Below are positions 1 through 6,700 of a stretch of 64,000 nucleotides of DNA, piece after piece. The position numbers were made by a program, and so were the translations under genes. The notes under the pieces are model-generated. The model was not told the origin of the DNA, did no database searches, and saw nothing but the letters and a program-made list of their open reading frames with translations. Source of the DNA: Chitinilyticum aquatile DSM 21506 (GTDB taxonomy: Bacteria; Pseudomonadota; Gammaproteobacteria; Burkholderiales; Chitinibacteraceae); assembly GCF_000430805.1 (NCBI RefSeq), contig NZ_AUMS01000004.1:310001-374000 (forward strand), written 5' to 3'. The stretch's first letter is position 1. Every line of letters begins with the position of its first letter.

Positions 1-29
1 TGCTGCGCAATTTGAACGGATTTGTTCAT
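1..29 (-). CDS. Partial CDS, N-terminus only, leaves the window at its left edge
   Basis: Only the first nine codons are inside the window (MNKSVQIAQ on the minus strand). The ATG at 29 is preceded by a good Shine-Dalgarno sequence (AGGAG, eight bases upstream of the ATG), so this is very probably a real gene start. It lies downstream of, and codirectional with, the LysR-type gene that ends at 201. Nothing can be said about its product. The 171 bases between it and the LysR gene hold no recognisable gene. Confidence 0.6.
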
Positions 30-200
30 TGTGTTCTCCTGCTTCGGTTGATCGTTGTTTGCCGCTTTCAGCCTGATCATCGTAGTTGAAAAAACCGTGG
101 CTTGTGCCCGATTGCGTGCTGGTTCGCTGCTGCGACCGAACGCATCAAGGCGCCGGTGCAATAGCCAGTTCCTTTCACGGGCAGGGCGAAAACGGCGCGA

Positions 201-1100
201 TCAGTTCAGCGCGCCGTTTTCGCGCAGCGCCTGCGCCATGAAATCGACAAAGGAGCGCACCTTGGCCGAGCCGTGGCGGCCTTCGCGGTGGACGATGTGG
301 ATCGGGATTGGCGCGGTCTCGAATTCGCCGAGCACGGTTTTCAATTCGCCGCTTTGCAGGTGGGCCGCCACCTGATACGACAGCAGGCGCGTGATGCCGG
401 CGCCGTTGCGCACCGCGGCAATGGCGCCGTCGTTACTGGTCACGGTCAGGCGCGGCTTGATGCGGATGGTCTTGCTGTTGTCGCCCTCGCCGAATTTCCA
501 TTCCACCGAGGGTGTTACGCCGCTGGCGGCGACGATCTGGTGGCGGTGCAGATCATCCGGCGTCGCCGGGATGCCGTGCTGCGCCAGATAATCGGGTGAG
601 GCGCACAGCACGCGGCGCACCTGGCCGACACGGATCGCGCGCATGCTGCTGTCCTGCAGATTGCCGATGCGGATGCCGACGTCGATGCCTTCTTCCAGCA
701 TGTTCACCACCCGATCGAGAAACAGCGCCGACACATCGACATCCGGATAGCGCTGCAGAAAGCGCACCACCTGCGGCATGACGAACAACTGGCCAAACAG
801 CACCGGCGCGGTGATGGCCAGATGGCCGCGCGGCTCGGCATTGATGCCGGCGGCGGCTTCGTCGGCTTCCTGCAGCTCGGCGAGGATGCGCCGCGCATCA
901 TCCAGATAGCGCTGGCCGGCATCGGTGACGCGCACATAGCGCGTGGTGCGGTTGAGCAGCTTTACACCCAGATCTTCCTCCAGCGCGGCCACGGCGCGGG
1001 TGACGGCGGGCGGCGACAGCGCCAGCTTGCGCGCGGCGGCGGCAAAGCTCTCGGTTTCGGCCACGGCTACATAGACGGTCATCTGGTGAAAGCGGTCCAT
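201..1100 (-). CDS. LysR-family transcriptional regulator
   Basis: This 299-aa protein has the usual LysR layout: an N-terminal winged helix-turn-helix at about residues 1-60 (with the motif LALSPPAVTRAVAALEEDLG) followed by a periplasmic-binding-protein-like effector domain at about 90-290. I chose the ATG at 1100 (MDRFHQM) because it matches the family start; an in-frame ATG at 1178 would add 26 residues unlike the family. The gene is divergent from the AhpD-like gene at 1228, the usual arrangement for a LysR regulator and its target, so control of the 1.2-2.4 kb genes is a reasonable inference. The effector is unknown. Confidence 0.9.
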   Translation of the reverse strand: MDRFHQMTVYVAVAETESFAAAARKLALSPPAVTRAVAALEEDLGVKLLNRTTRYVRVTDAGQRYLDDARRILAELQEADEAAAGINAEPRGHLAITAPVLFGQLFVMPQVVRFLQRYPDVDVSALFLDRVVNMLEEGIDVGIRIGNLQDSSMRAIRVGQVRRVLCASPDYLAQHGIPATPDDLHRHQIVAASGVTPSVEWKFGEGDNSKTIRIKPRLTVTSNDGAIAAVRNGAGITRLLSYQVAAHLQSGELKTVLGEFETAPIPIHIVHREGRHGSAKVRSFVDFMAQALRENGALN

Positions 1101-1103
1101 TGC

Positions 1104-1123
1104 ATTATTCCGTTTTGGGTAAT
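1104..1123. promoter_or_regulatory. Candidate LysR operator in the divergent intergenic region
   Basis: ATTA and TAAT half-sites, separated by 12 bases, form a small dyad just upstream of the LysR-gene start codon and about 105 bases upstream of the divergent AhpD-like gene. LysR proteins often bind T-N11-A type dyads and repress their own gene. The match is short and AT-rich, so this is a weak call. Confidence 0.25.
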
Positions 1124-1227
1124 GATTTATTGTGTTTGATGTGGATTCTTCTTTCAAGTGGATTTGTCCAGAATGCACTCATTCGCTCAACACCGAGCGA
1201 AACCACCCAACCACCAAGGACCACATC

Positions 1228-1764
1228 ATGAGCCGTATCTCTCTCGTTACCGCTGACACCGCTACCGCCGAACAACAGGCACTATTCGACGCCATTCACG
1301 CCCAGCTGGGCATCGTGCCGAACTTCCTGAAGATTTTCGCCAATTCGCCGGCGGCACTGCGCGCCTTCCTCGGCCTGCACGGCATTGCCAAGGAAGGCAG
1401 CCTGGACGTGCAAACCCGCGAGCGCATCGCCCTGGCGCTGGCGCAGCAGAATTCCTGCGAATACTGCCTGTCGGCGCACACCGCCATCGGCAAGGGCGCG
1501 GGCCTGAACGGTGACGAAATTGCCGCCAACCGCGCCGGCACCAGCCAGGACGCCAAGGCCGCCATCGCCGTGAAGCTGGCGCGTTCGCTGGCCGAACACA
1601 AGGGCGAGATCACCACCGCCGAGCTGATCGAGGCGCGCAATGCCGGCTTCAGCGACGCCGACATCGTCGAAATCATCACTCACGTCGGCATGAACCTGCT
1701 GACCAACATTCTGGGCAAGGCCAGCCGCGTGGAAATCGATTTCCCCAAGGTGGCTCTGGCCTAA
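1228..1764 (+). CDS. Carboxymuconolactone decarboxylase / AhpD-like alkylhydroperoxidase family protein
   Basis: The protein of 178 aa carries the AhpD-type redox signature C-x2-C-x3-H (C77, C80, H84; segment SCEYCLSAH). In AhpD-like proteins these residues reduce peroxides or a disulfide partner; true gamma-carboxymuconolactone decarboxylases lack this arrangement, so peroxidase or disulfide chemistry is the better guess. The start at 1228 has an AAGGA Shine-Dalgarno sequence. It is divergent from the LysR gene and followed 100 bases later by the YHS-domain gene on the same strand. Both may belong to an oxidative or metal-stress response controlled by the LysR protein. Confidence 0.85.
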   Translation: MSRISLVTADTATAEQQALFDAIHAQLGIVPNFLKIFANSPAALRAFLGLHGIAKEGSLDVQTRERIALALAQQNSCEYCLSAHTAIGKGAGLNGDEIAANRAGTSQDAKAAIAVKLARSLAEHKGEITTAELIEARNAGFSDADIVEIITHVGMNLLTNILGKASRVEIDFPKVALA

Positions 1765-1864
1765 TACCCGGCAACCCATGCGTCCGGCGCGAAGGCGCCG
1801 GGCAGCTTGCACCGCAGTACCCTGTTTTTCTTGCTTCATTAACACATTGCCAAGGAATTTCATC

Positions 1865-2359
1865 ATGCTGAACGTACGCACTTCCATTCTTGCTGCCCTC
1901 ATTTCCGGTTTCGCTGCGCTGGCCGTCGTGCCGGGCACCGCACTGGCCTACGACGAAAACTCGACCGCTGCGGTCAATGTCGACGCACAGGGCGTGGGCC
2001 TGCAGGGCTATGACCCGGTCGCCTATTTCACCGACAAGGCTCCGGTACTGGGCAATTCCGCCTACAAGGCCTCGCACAATGGCGTGACCTATCACTTCGC
2101 CAGCAAGGCGCACCGTGATCAGTTCACCGCCAATCCGGACCGGTTTGCCCCGCAATTTGGTGGCTTCTGCGCCATGGGCGTGGCGCTGGACAAGAAGCTC
2201 GATGGCGATCCGCAAGCCTGGAAGATCGTCGACGGCAAGCTGTATCTGAACGTGAACAAGGAAGTGCAGAAGAAGTGGCTGGAAGACGTTCCGGGCAACC
2301 TGAAGAAGGCCAATATGGAATGGCCGCAGATCAAGGACAAGGCACCGAAGGATCTGTAA
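1865..2359 (+). CDS. Secreted YHS-domain protein
   Basis: This 164-aa protein has a clear signal peptide (about residues 1-28, cleavage after ALA) and a YHS domain beginning with GYDPVAYF at residues 48-55 and continuing to FGGFCAMG near residue 112. YHS domains are small metal-associated modules named for Tyr-His-Ser and are often found in copper- and heavy-metal-related proteins. The exact function of stand-alone periplasmic versions is unknown. The ATG at 1865 is preceded by AAGGA. It sits between an AhpD-like gene and a glutaredoxin/bufferin-precursor pair, which fits a metal or redox stress role. Confidence 0.85.
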   Translation: MLNVRTSILAALISGFAALAVVPGTALAYDENSTAAVNVDAQGVGLQGYDPVAYFTDKAPVLGNSAYKASHNGVTYHFASKAHRDQFTANPDRFAPQFGGFCAMGVALDKKLDGDPQAWKIVDGKLYLNVNKEVQKKWLEDVPGNLKKANMEWPQIKDKAPKDL

Positions 2360-2375
2360 TTCAAATTTCAGGCAT

Positions 2376-2424
2376 GGGTATATCTGTACAGCCTAATTGA
2401 ATAAATGACTGTGCTGATATACCC
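2376..2424. repeat. 49-bp palindromic repeat, copy 1
   Basis: Member of the dispersed family described under findings: 18-bp arms around a 13-nt loop. The left arm reads GGGTATATCTGTACAGCC and the right arm ends ATATACCC. It lies between the YHS gene and the glutaredoxin gene. Confidence 0.85.
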
Positions 2425-2449
2425 AGGCTGAGCGCAAAAGGAAACCACC

Positions 2450-2728
2450 ATGCCGACGATTACCCTCTATAGCACCCGTACCTGCCCCTACTGCGTGCAG
2501 GCCGAGAACCTGCTGGCCCGCAAGGGACTCAGCGTCAGCAAGATACTGGTCGACAGCGATCAGGCCGAGTTTGCCAACATGGTCGAACGCAGCGGTCGCC
2601 GCTCGGTGCCGCAGATTTTCATCGGCGAACGGCATGTGGGCGGATTTTCCGATCTGCTGGCGCTGGATTTGTCCGGCGAACTGTCGCAGTGGCTGGCTAG
2701 CGCCGCTCCGGCGCAAACCACACCCTGA
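2450..2728 (+). CDS. grxC: Glutaredoxin (GrxC type)
   Basis: This 92-aa protein is a classical dithiol glutaredoxin. The active site CPYC is at residues 12-15, the cis-proline motif SVPQIF is near 52-57 and the glutathione-binding GGFSDL follows. It would reduce disulfides or glutathione mixed disulfides in the cytoplasm. It is only 15 bases upstream of the bufferin-like precursor gene at 2744 and codirectional with it, so both are probably cotranscribed. The housekeeping grxC could be elsewhere; this copy may be dedicated to the stress locus. Confidence 0.9.
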   Translation: MPTITLYSTRTCPYCVQAENLLARKGLSVSKILVDSDQAEFANMVERSGRRSVPQIFIGERHVGGFSDLLALDLSGELSQWLASAAPAQTTP

Positions 2729-2743
2729 ACCAAGGAGCCAAAG

Positions 2744-2992
2744 ATGGATGGCAAGCAACTGATTCTGGCCAGCGCCATGACAGCCGTGCTGGCACTGACC
2801 GCCAACCCCGCACTGGCGGCCGATGCCAGCAAGGAAAAATGCTACGGCGTGGCCAAGGCGGGCAGCAATGACTGCGCGGCCATCGGGCATTCCTGTGCGG
2901 GCATGGCCAAAACCGATTTTGATGGCAAGGAGTGGAAGCTGGTTGCCAAGGGCAGCTGCCTTCAGCTCAAGGGGTCGCTGACCCCGCGTTAA
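2744..2992 (+). CDS. Orphan bufferin-type RiPP precursor (DUF2282), secreted
   Basis: The 82-aa protein has a signal peptide (cleavage after about residue 25) and a short Cys-containing core with C33, C44, C51 and C72. Segments KEKCYGVAKAG, NDC and HSCAG are the hallmark of DUF2282 (bufferin) precursors. In characterised bufferins the MNIO enzyme (DUF692) with its DUF2063 partner modifies cysteines so that the exported peptide binds copper. No such enzyme genes are adjacent here: the neighbours are a glutaredoxin upstream and a DoxX gene and a thioredoxin-like gene downstream. Cys spacing (11, 7, 21) is identical to that of the second precursor at 9588, so maturation in trans by the 9.9-11.5 kb enzymes is plausible. 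Confidence 0.85.
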   Translation: MDGKQLILASAMTAVLALTANPALAADASKEKCYGVAKAGSNDCAAIGHSCAGMAKTDFDGKEWKLVAKGSCLQLKGSLTPR

Positions 2993-3053
2993 GCGCTTCA
3001 GCTTAGTTGTTCTTTTTCTCCTCCTCGTTAAGTTGATTTGCCCCTGCACGTTC

Positions 3054-3074
3054 AGCCCTGCGGGGGCTTTTTTT
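3054..3074 (+). terminator. Probable Rho-independent terminator after the bufferin precursor gene
   Basis: A short GC hairpin (AGCCC paired with GGGCT around TGCGG) is followed by seven T residues. It lies between the precursor gene and doxX, so it would make the precursor transcript more abundant than the downstream one. Partial read-through to doxX is likely, as no separate promoter is obvious. Confidence 0.7.
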
Positions 3075-3119
3075 AGCTGAATGCCGGCTCTTGTTCGGCA
3101 TCTTCTTCCGGAGCCTGTC

Positions 3120-3584
3120 ATGTTTTTTCTGAATCACTACCCGCGTCTGGCGCGTGCCGGTTTTGCTGGCTATCTCTTGCCGCTGGCCGATCTGCTGGCG
3201 CGCCTGTATCTGGCCCGCGTGTTCTTCCTGTCCGGGCTGACCAAGATTGCCGATTGGGAGATCACGCTCGCGCTGTTCAGTGACGAGTATCGCGTGCCAT
3301 TGCTGTCGCCTGACTGGGCCGCGCTGCTGGGCACCGCCGGCGAGCTGGTGCTGCCGGTGCTGCTGCTCTTGGGGGTGCTGACGCGCTGGTCAACGCTGGG
3401 CTTGCTCGCACTGAACTGTGTCGCCGTGCTGGCGTATTACCACGCGCTGCAGGACAGCCCCGCCGCGCTGCAGGATCATCTGGAATGGGCGCTGCTGCTC
3501 TTGCTGGTGCTGGCCTTGCCGCACTCGCGGGCGCGGCTGGATGGCTGGCTGCTGCGCTTGTCCGTCAAGAGGGCGCAGGCATGA
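3120..3584 (+). CDS. DoxX-family inner-membrane protein (bufferin-associated type)
   Basis: This 154-aa hydrophobic protein has four likely membrane segments and the DoxX motif LLARLYLARVFFLSGLTK near residues 28-45. DoxX proteins are linked to thiol and redox homeostasis, and a DoxX gene is a regular member of bufferin operons. It is closely similar to the DoxX encoded at 11475, so the two are paralogs. The start at 3120 is preceded by GGAG and matches the paralog; an earlier in-frame ATG at 3081 lies right behind the terminator. The stop overlaps the start of the next gene by ATGA. Confidence 0.85.
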   Translation: MFFLNHYPRLARAGFAGYLLPLADLLARLYLARVFFLSGLTKIADWEITLALFSDEYRVPLLSPDWAALLGTAGELVLPVLLLLGVLTRWSTLGLLALNCVAVLAYYHALQDSPAALQDHLEWALLLLLVLALPHSRARLDGWLLRLSVKRAQA

Positions 3585-4069
3585 TACGCGCCCTGATCAT
3601 CCTGATGCTGGCCGGTTTGCTGCAGGCACCAGCCTGGGCCGGCCCGGCACTTGCCGGGCGCGATGTGCTTGATGGTCGGCGCATCGAGCTGCAGCAATAC
3701 CGCCACCAGACCGTGCTGCTGGTGTTCTTTCGCGCCGGCTGCGCCAGCTGCGTGTACAACTTCAAGCTGCTGCGCGAGTTCTACAAGGCCAATCGCAACA
3801 GCCAGTTTGCAGTGATCGGTGTGGGGCTGGACAAGGAGCCTGCAGTGTTTCGCGACTATGCACGTCTGGTGGCGGCCACCACGCCAGCCGCCGAGCAATT
3901 TCCCTTGCTGTGGCGGCTGGATCCGGCCCACCGGGATGGCTTTGGCGAAATGCGCCATGATTCCAGCGTGCTGGTGATCGGCAAGGAGGGCGAGATCCTG
4001 CTGCGGCGCGAGGGTGTGATCAAAAACGAGGGCTGGGACGAAATCTGGACCTATCTGCGCCATGGCTAG
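3581..4069 (+). CDS. Secreted thioredoxin-like/redoxin protein
   Basis: The 162-aa protein has a signal peptide (1-20, ending APAWA) and a thioredoxin fold with the CASC active site at residues 54-57, followed by VIGVGLDKEP and a C-terminal VLVIGKEGEI strand typical of AhpC/TSA and TlpA-like proteins. It is probably a periplasmic thiol oxidoreductase or peroxiredoxin-like protein. Its ATG overlaps the doxX stop (ATGA), so the two are translationally coupled. With the upstream bufferin precursor it suggests that redox control of exported cysteines is part of this locus. Confidence 0.8.
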   Translation: MIRALIILMLAGLLQAPAWAGPALAGRDVLDGRRIELQQYRHQTVLLVFFRAGCASCVYNFKLLREFYKANRNSQFAVIGVGLDKEPAVFRDYARLVAATTPAAEQFPLLWRLDPAHRDGFGEMRHDSSVLVIGKEGEILLRREGVIKNEGWDEIWTYLRHG

Positions 4070-4189
4070 CGCGCCAGTGCGGCTGCCATTTAATTGCGAT
4101 GATCGGAATAATAAATTGCATTTGGCGGGTATTCTTCCTTTTTTCGGTGGTTGGCAGAATGCCCGTATTCCATTCACCGATTAGCAGCC

Positions 4190-5248
4190 ATGAGCATCCA
4201 TGTCCTTCCTGCCCGTTTCCACAGCCCCGGCGAAACCAGCATGCCACACGCGCCCGTCGTCGAGCTGGACAATGGCGAGCAGTGCATTCCACAACACTAC
4301 CTGCGCTACCGGCACACGCTGGCCAGCATCAGCCTGCTGGCCGGGCAAGTCGATTTCGATGCTCAGACGCTGGTGTTTGCCGGCGAAGATCACGGCGGCA
4401 TGTATGTGCAGGCCGGACTGATCGGCCGCGAAAACTACGACCGCAGCAACGCGCAGCGCGCGCGCAAGCTGGTGTATGGCCGCAAGTGGCGGATCGACGC
4501 CGACACGCCGACTTCCGAAATCATCCAGACACTGTTTCTGGCGATCAAGAAGGCGCGCGAGCACGAAGTTCGGGAGTTGCTGACGCTGTGCGCGGCCGAC
4601 GGCAAGACCAGCGCTGTGTTCAGCCATCACCACGATCTGCCGCTGCTGGCGCGCCAGCGCGAGCGTCTGCACGTACAGCCAGCTGCCGTAAGCGATCCGC
4701 TCGTTGAACTGCGCGGCCAGCTCGCCGCCCTGCGTTTTGCCCAGCGCCCGATTGAACTGGTGCAGGCCGAGTTGCGTGCCAATAGCCAATGGCTGATCGA
4801 TTTGCGCCTGGGCGAGCCGCCACTGGCACGCAAGCAGGAAGGGGACTTTGCCGAATACGACGGGCTGGCACTGACCCTGCTGCTACCAGAAGGGCGCCTG
4901 CACGAGCTGCCGTATGCGCTGATGGATGCACTGGTCGCGCACAGCGACCGGCATGTGGACGAACATTTTAGATTTCAGGGCTTTGCGCGCTTCAGCCGCA
5001 ACAACGCGGTGCAGGCCATTGCCGCGCTGTCGCTGCAAACCCGCCCCTATGCGCGCGACATGGCCGATGCCCGCTTCGAGCGCGTGTTTCGCGCCAGAAA
5101 CTACGAGGTCGATGCCAGTCGTGCGCCGGTGCTGGGCGAGGGCGAACTGGGGCGCAAGAATCGCCGGCTGATCGACGCACATACTGGCTTGCTGGGGCAC
5201 ATGCCGCGGGGCTATCACGCCGAGGCTTTGCGGGATAAGACTGCATAG
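4190..5248 (+). CDS. Uncharacterised protein, 352 aa
   Basis: I do not recognise this gene. It encodes a soluble, mildly charged protein without a signal peptide or membrane segment. Codon use and GC content match the neighbours, and the frame is open over its whole length. The start could be the ATG at 4190 or an internal ATG at 4241; neither has a strong Shine-Dalgarno sequence. It lies 120 bases after the thioredoxin-like gene and is closed by a palindromic repeat, so it may be a single-gene unit. No conserved enzyme motif is evident. Confidence 0.7.
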   Translation: MSIHVLPARFHSPGETSMPHAPVVELDNGEQCIPQHYLRYRHTLASISLLAGQVDFDAQTLVFAGEDHGGMYVQAGLIGRENYDRSNAQRARKLVYGRKWRIDADTPTSEIIQTLFLAIKKAREHEVRELLTLCAADGKTSAVFSHHHDLPLLARQRERLHVQPAAVSDPLVELRGQLAALRFAQRPIELVQAELRANSQWLIDLRLGEPPLARKQEGDFAEYDGLALTLLLPEGRLHELPYALMDALVAHSDRHVDEHFRFQGFARFSRNNAVQAIAALSLQTRPYARDMADARFERVFRARNYEVDASRAPVLGEGELGRKNRRLIDAHTGLLGHMPRGYHAEALRDKTA

Positions 5249-5267
5249 CAACTTCGCTAATGGCAAT

Positions 5268-5316
5268 AGGTATGTGCTCTTTGGGCTTTCAATCAAAGGG
5301 CTCTGGCGATATACCT
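5268..5316. repeat. 49-bp palindromic repeat, copy 2
   Basis: Diverged copy with the same 18-13-18 geometry; the ends are AGGTATGTG and GATATACCT. It sits between two convergent genes (4190-5248 plus strand, sigZ minus strand). Confidence 0.75.
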
Positions 5317-5344
5317 ATGGGAACTGGGAAAAATTGCACCCAGC

Positions 5345-5911
5345 CTAGTGGCATGGGCCGCTACCGCAGCCTGGTGTTAGAGGGATGTAGTCGCTCACCA
5401 GCCCGGCAGACATTTCCACACGGCAGCAAGCCAGCAGCTTTGCCTTGAGCAGGGTGCGTGCGCGGCTGGCGCGACTCTTGATCGCCGAGACTGACACCTG
5501 CTCTTGCTCGGCGAGGCTGCGCATCGTTGCTCCGCGAATGTCGGTGGCCAGCAACGTGTCGCGATAAAGTGGCGGCAGCTGGCCGACAAAGGCCAGCAGG
5601 CATTGCGACAGCTCTGCATGCAGGCTGATGTCCTCCACATCGGGTTGTGCCAGCTCGTCGTCGAGCTCCTGCATCGGAGTACCGCGCGCACGATAGTAGT
5701 CGCTTACCGTTGTGCGCGCGGCGGCATACAACCAGCCAAGCAGATTGCCGATTTTCTGCCCCGATTGCTGCGCCACCAGCGCCTTGACCAGCAGATCCTG
5801 CAGCAGATCTTCGGCCGAGGCCTCATCGGGAAGGCGCCTGCGTAAATAACTGCGCAGGCTCTGACGCAAGCGGATGGAAGCAAGGTCCAGGTCTGAATCG
5901 GGGCATTGCAT
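5345..5911 (-). CDS. sigZ: SigZ-type ECF RNA polymerase sigma factor
   Basis: This 188-aa protein has sigma region 2 (about residues 12-75, with DLLQDLLVKAL and LGWLYAAARTTVSDYYR) and sigma region 4 (about 110-165, with SVSAIKSRASRARTLLK). The tail carries a CC pair, a VSDY segment and a PGCG segment near the end, which are characteristic of the SigZ group. Such small sigma factors switch on limited regulons under stress. The gene begins five bases after the stop of the ArsI-like gene, with its ribosome binding site (CAGGAA) inside that gene's end, so the two form one operon. Confidence 0.85.
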   Translation of the reverse strand: MQCPDSDLDLASIRLRQSLRSYLRRRLPDEASAEDLLQDLLVKALVAQQSGQKIGNLLGWLYAAARTTVSDYYRARGTPMQELDDELAQPDVEDISLHAELSQCLLAFVGQLPPLYRDTLLATDIRGATMRSLAEQEQVSVSAIKSRASRARTLLKAKLLACCRVEMSAGLVSDYIPLTPGCGSGPCH

Positions 5912-5916
5912 ATTTG

Positions 5917-6423
5917 TTATTCCTGTTGGCAGCAGGTTTGCGCGGTGTTGGCGCTAGATAATGGAGCACAGCATGCCGACGGCACTGCCGCGCAGCTTGG
6001 GTCGTTCAGCGCGCTGCAGCAGGAGCCATCCCGCTGGGCGCTTTCAGAGCCAAAGGTCGGGGTGTCGGACAGGGTCAGAAAATGTTCCCATGCTAGCCCT
6101 TGCGGATCGAGGACCCAGTGTTTCTCGCTGCGGGCGTAGCAACAAGTGGTCTCGCCCTGCTGCAAGGCGTTATTGCTGGATGCCGCATCCGCAAACCCCT
6201 GCAATTCAGCCAGCTCGGCGGCCGTATCGGATTGCATGCCGAAGTGATTGACGCCCGCGGCATGGCCGCGTGCCGAGATGGCGAAATTGACACGCGGATC
6301 GTCGAGCATCCACTTGGCGTAATCTGGCTGCACTTTGACCGGCGATTCGCCAAACAGTTTGCTGTAGAAATCGATGCTGCGGGCCAGATCGGTGACAGCG
6401 ATGTGAACGTGAAAGCGCTTCAT
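5917..6423 (-). CDS. arsI: ArsI-like C-As lyase (VOC-fold dioxygenase) with Cys-rich tail
   Basis: The 168-aa protein is a vicinal-oxygen-chelate protein of the ArsI/CadI group. It has the expected Fe ligands (H5 or H7, H60 in VNHFGMQ, E113 in LAWEHF) and the vicinal cysteine pair C94-C95 (segment GETTCCYARSEKHW) that binds trivalent organoarsenicals in ArsI. The known reaction is oxygen-dependent cleavage of the C-As bond of methylarsenite. The tail (residues 130-168) holds seven more cysteines, including three CC pairs, which may act as a metalloid relay. It is cotranscribed with sigZ. No arsR or arsC gene is nearby. CadI-like cadmium binding is the alternative. Confidence 0.8.
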   Translation of the reverse strand: MKRFHVHIAVTDLARSIDFYSKLFGESPVKVQPDYAKWMLDDPRVNFAISARGHAAGVNHFGMQSDTAAELAELQGFADAASSNNALQQGETTCCYARSEKHWVLDPQGLAWEHFLTLSDTPTFGSESAQRDGSCCSALNDPSCAAVPSACCAPLSSANTAQTCCQQE

Positions 6424-6479
6424 GGTGTACCCCTGTTAAGTCGAGAATGGCATGCCGGTAGCGGCATTGCATCTGTAAA

Positions 6480-6504
6480 GACGATGGGGGAGCAAAAAGG
6501 TCGC
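6480..6504 (-). promoter_or_regulatory. Candidate ECF-type promoter for the arsI-sigZ operon
   Basis: Reading on the minus strand, GCGACC is followed after 15 bases by CGTC, resembling the -35/-10 pairs of ECF promoters and lying about 60 bases upstream of the arsI start. An adjacent inverted repeat GCAAG/CTTGC (6503-6519) could be an operator. This would fit autoregulation by SigZ, but the match is only by eye. Confidence 0.3.
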
Positions 6505-6700
6505 AAGTTTTTTGCTTGCCCACTACCGACTTTCCCCGTTAGTCGCACACTGTGTGGCTAAGGCCGACGTGATTGTTTCGAAGCGCGCAACAATCAATTG
6601 ACCAGCATGGCGATTCTGTTTGTTCGCTGAAGGGCGCACACTGGCGGCAGTTGATCGCTGGTGCTGCCTGTTGCGGCACCGGATTTGCAGGAGTCATGCC

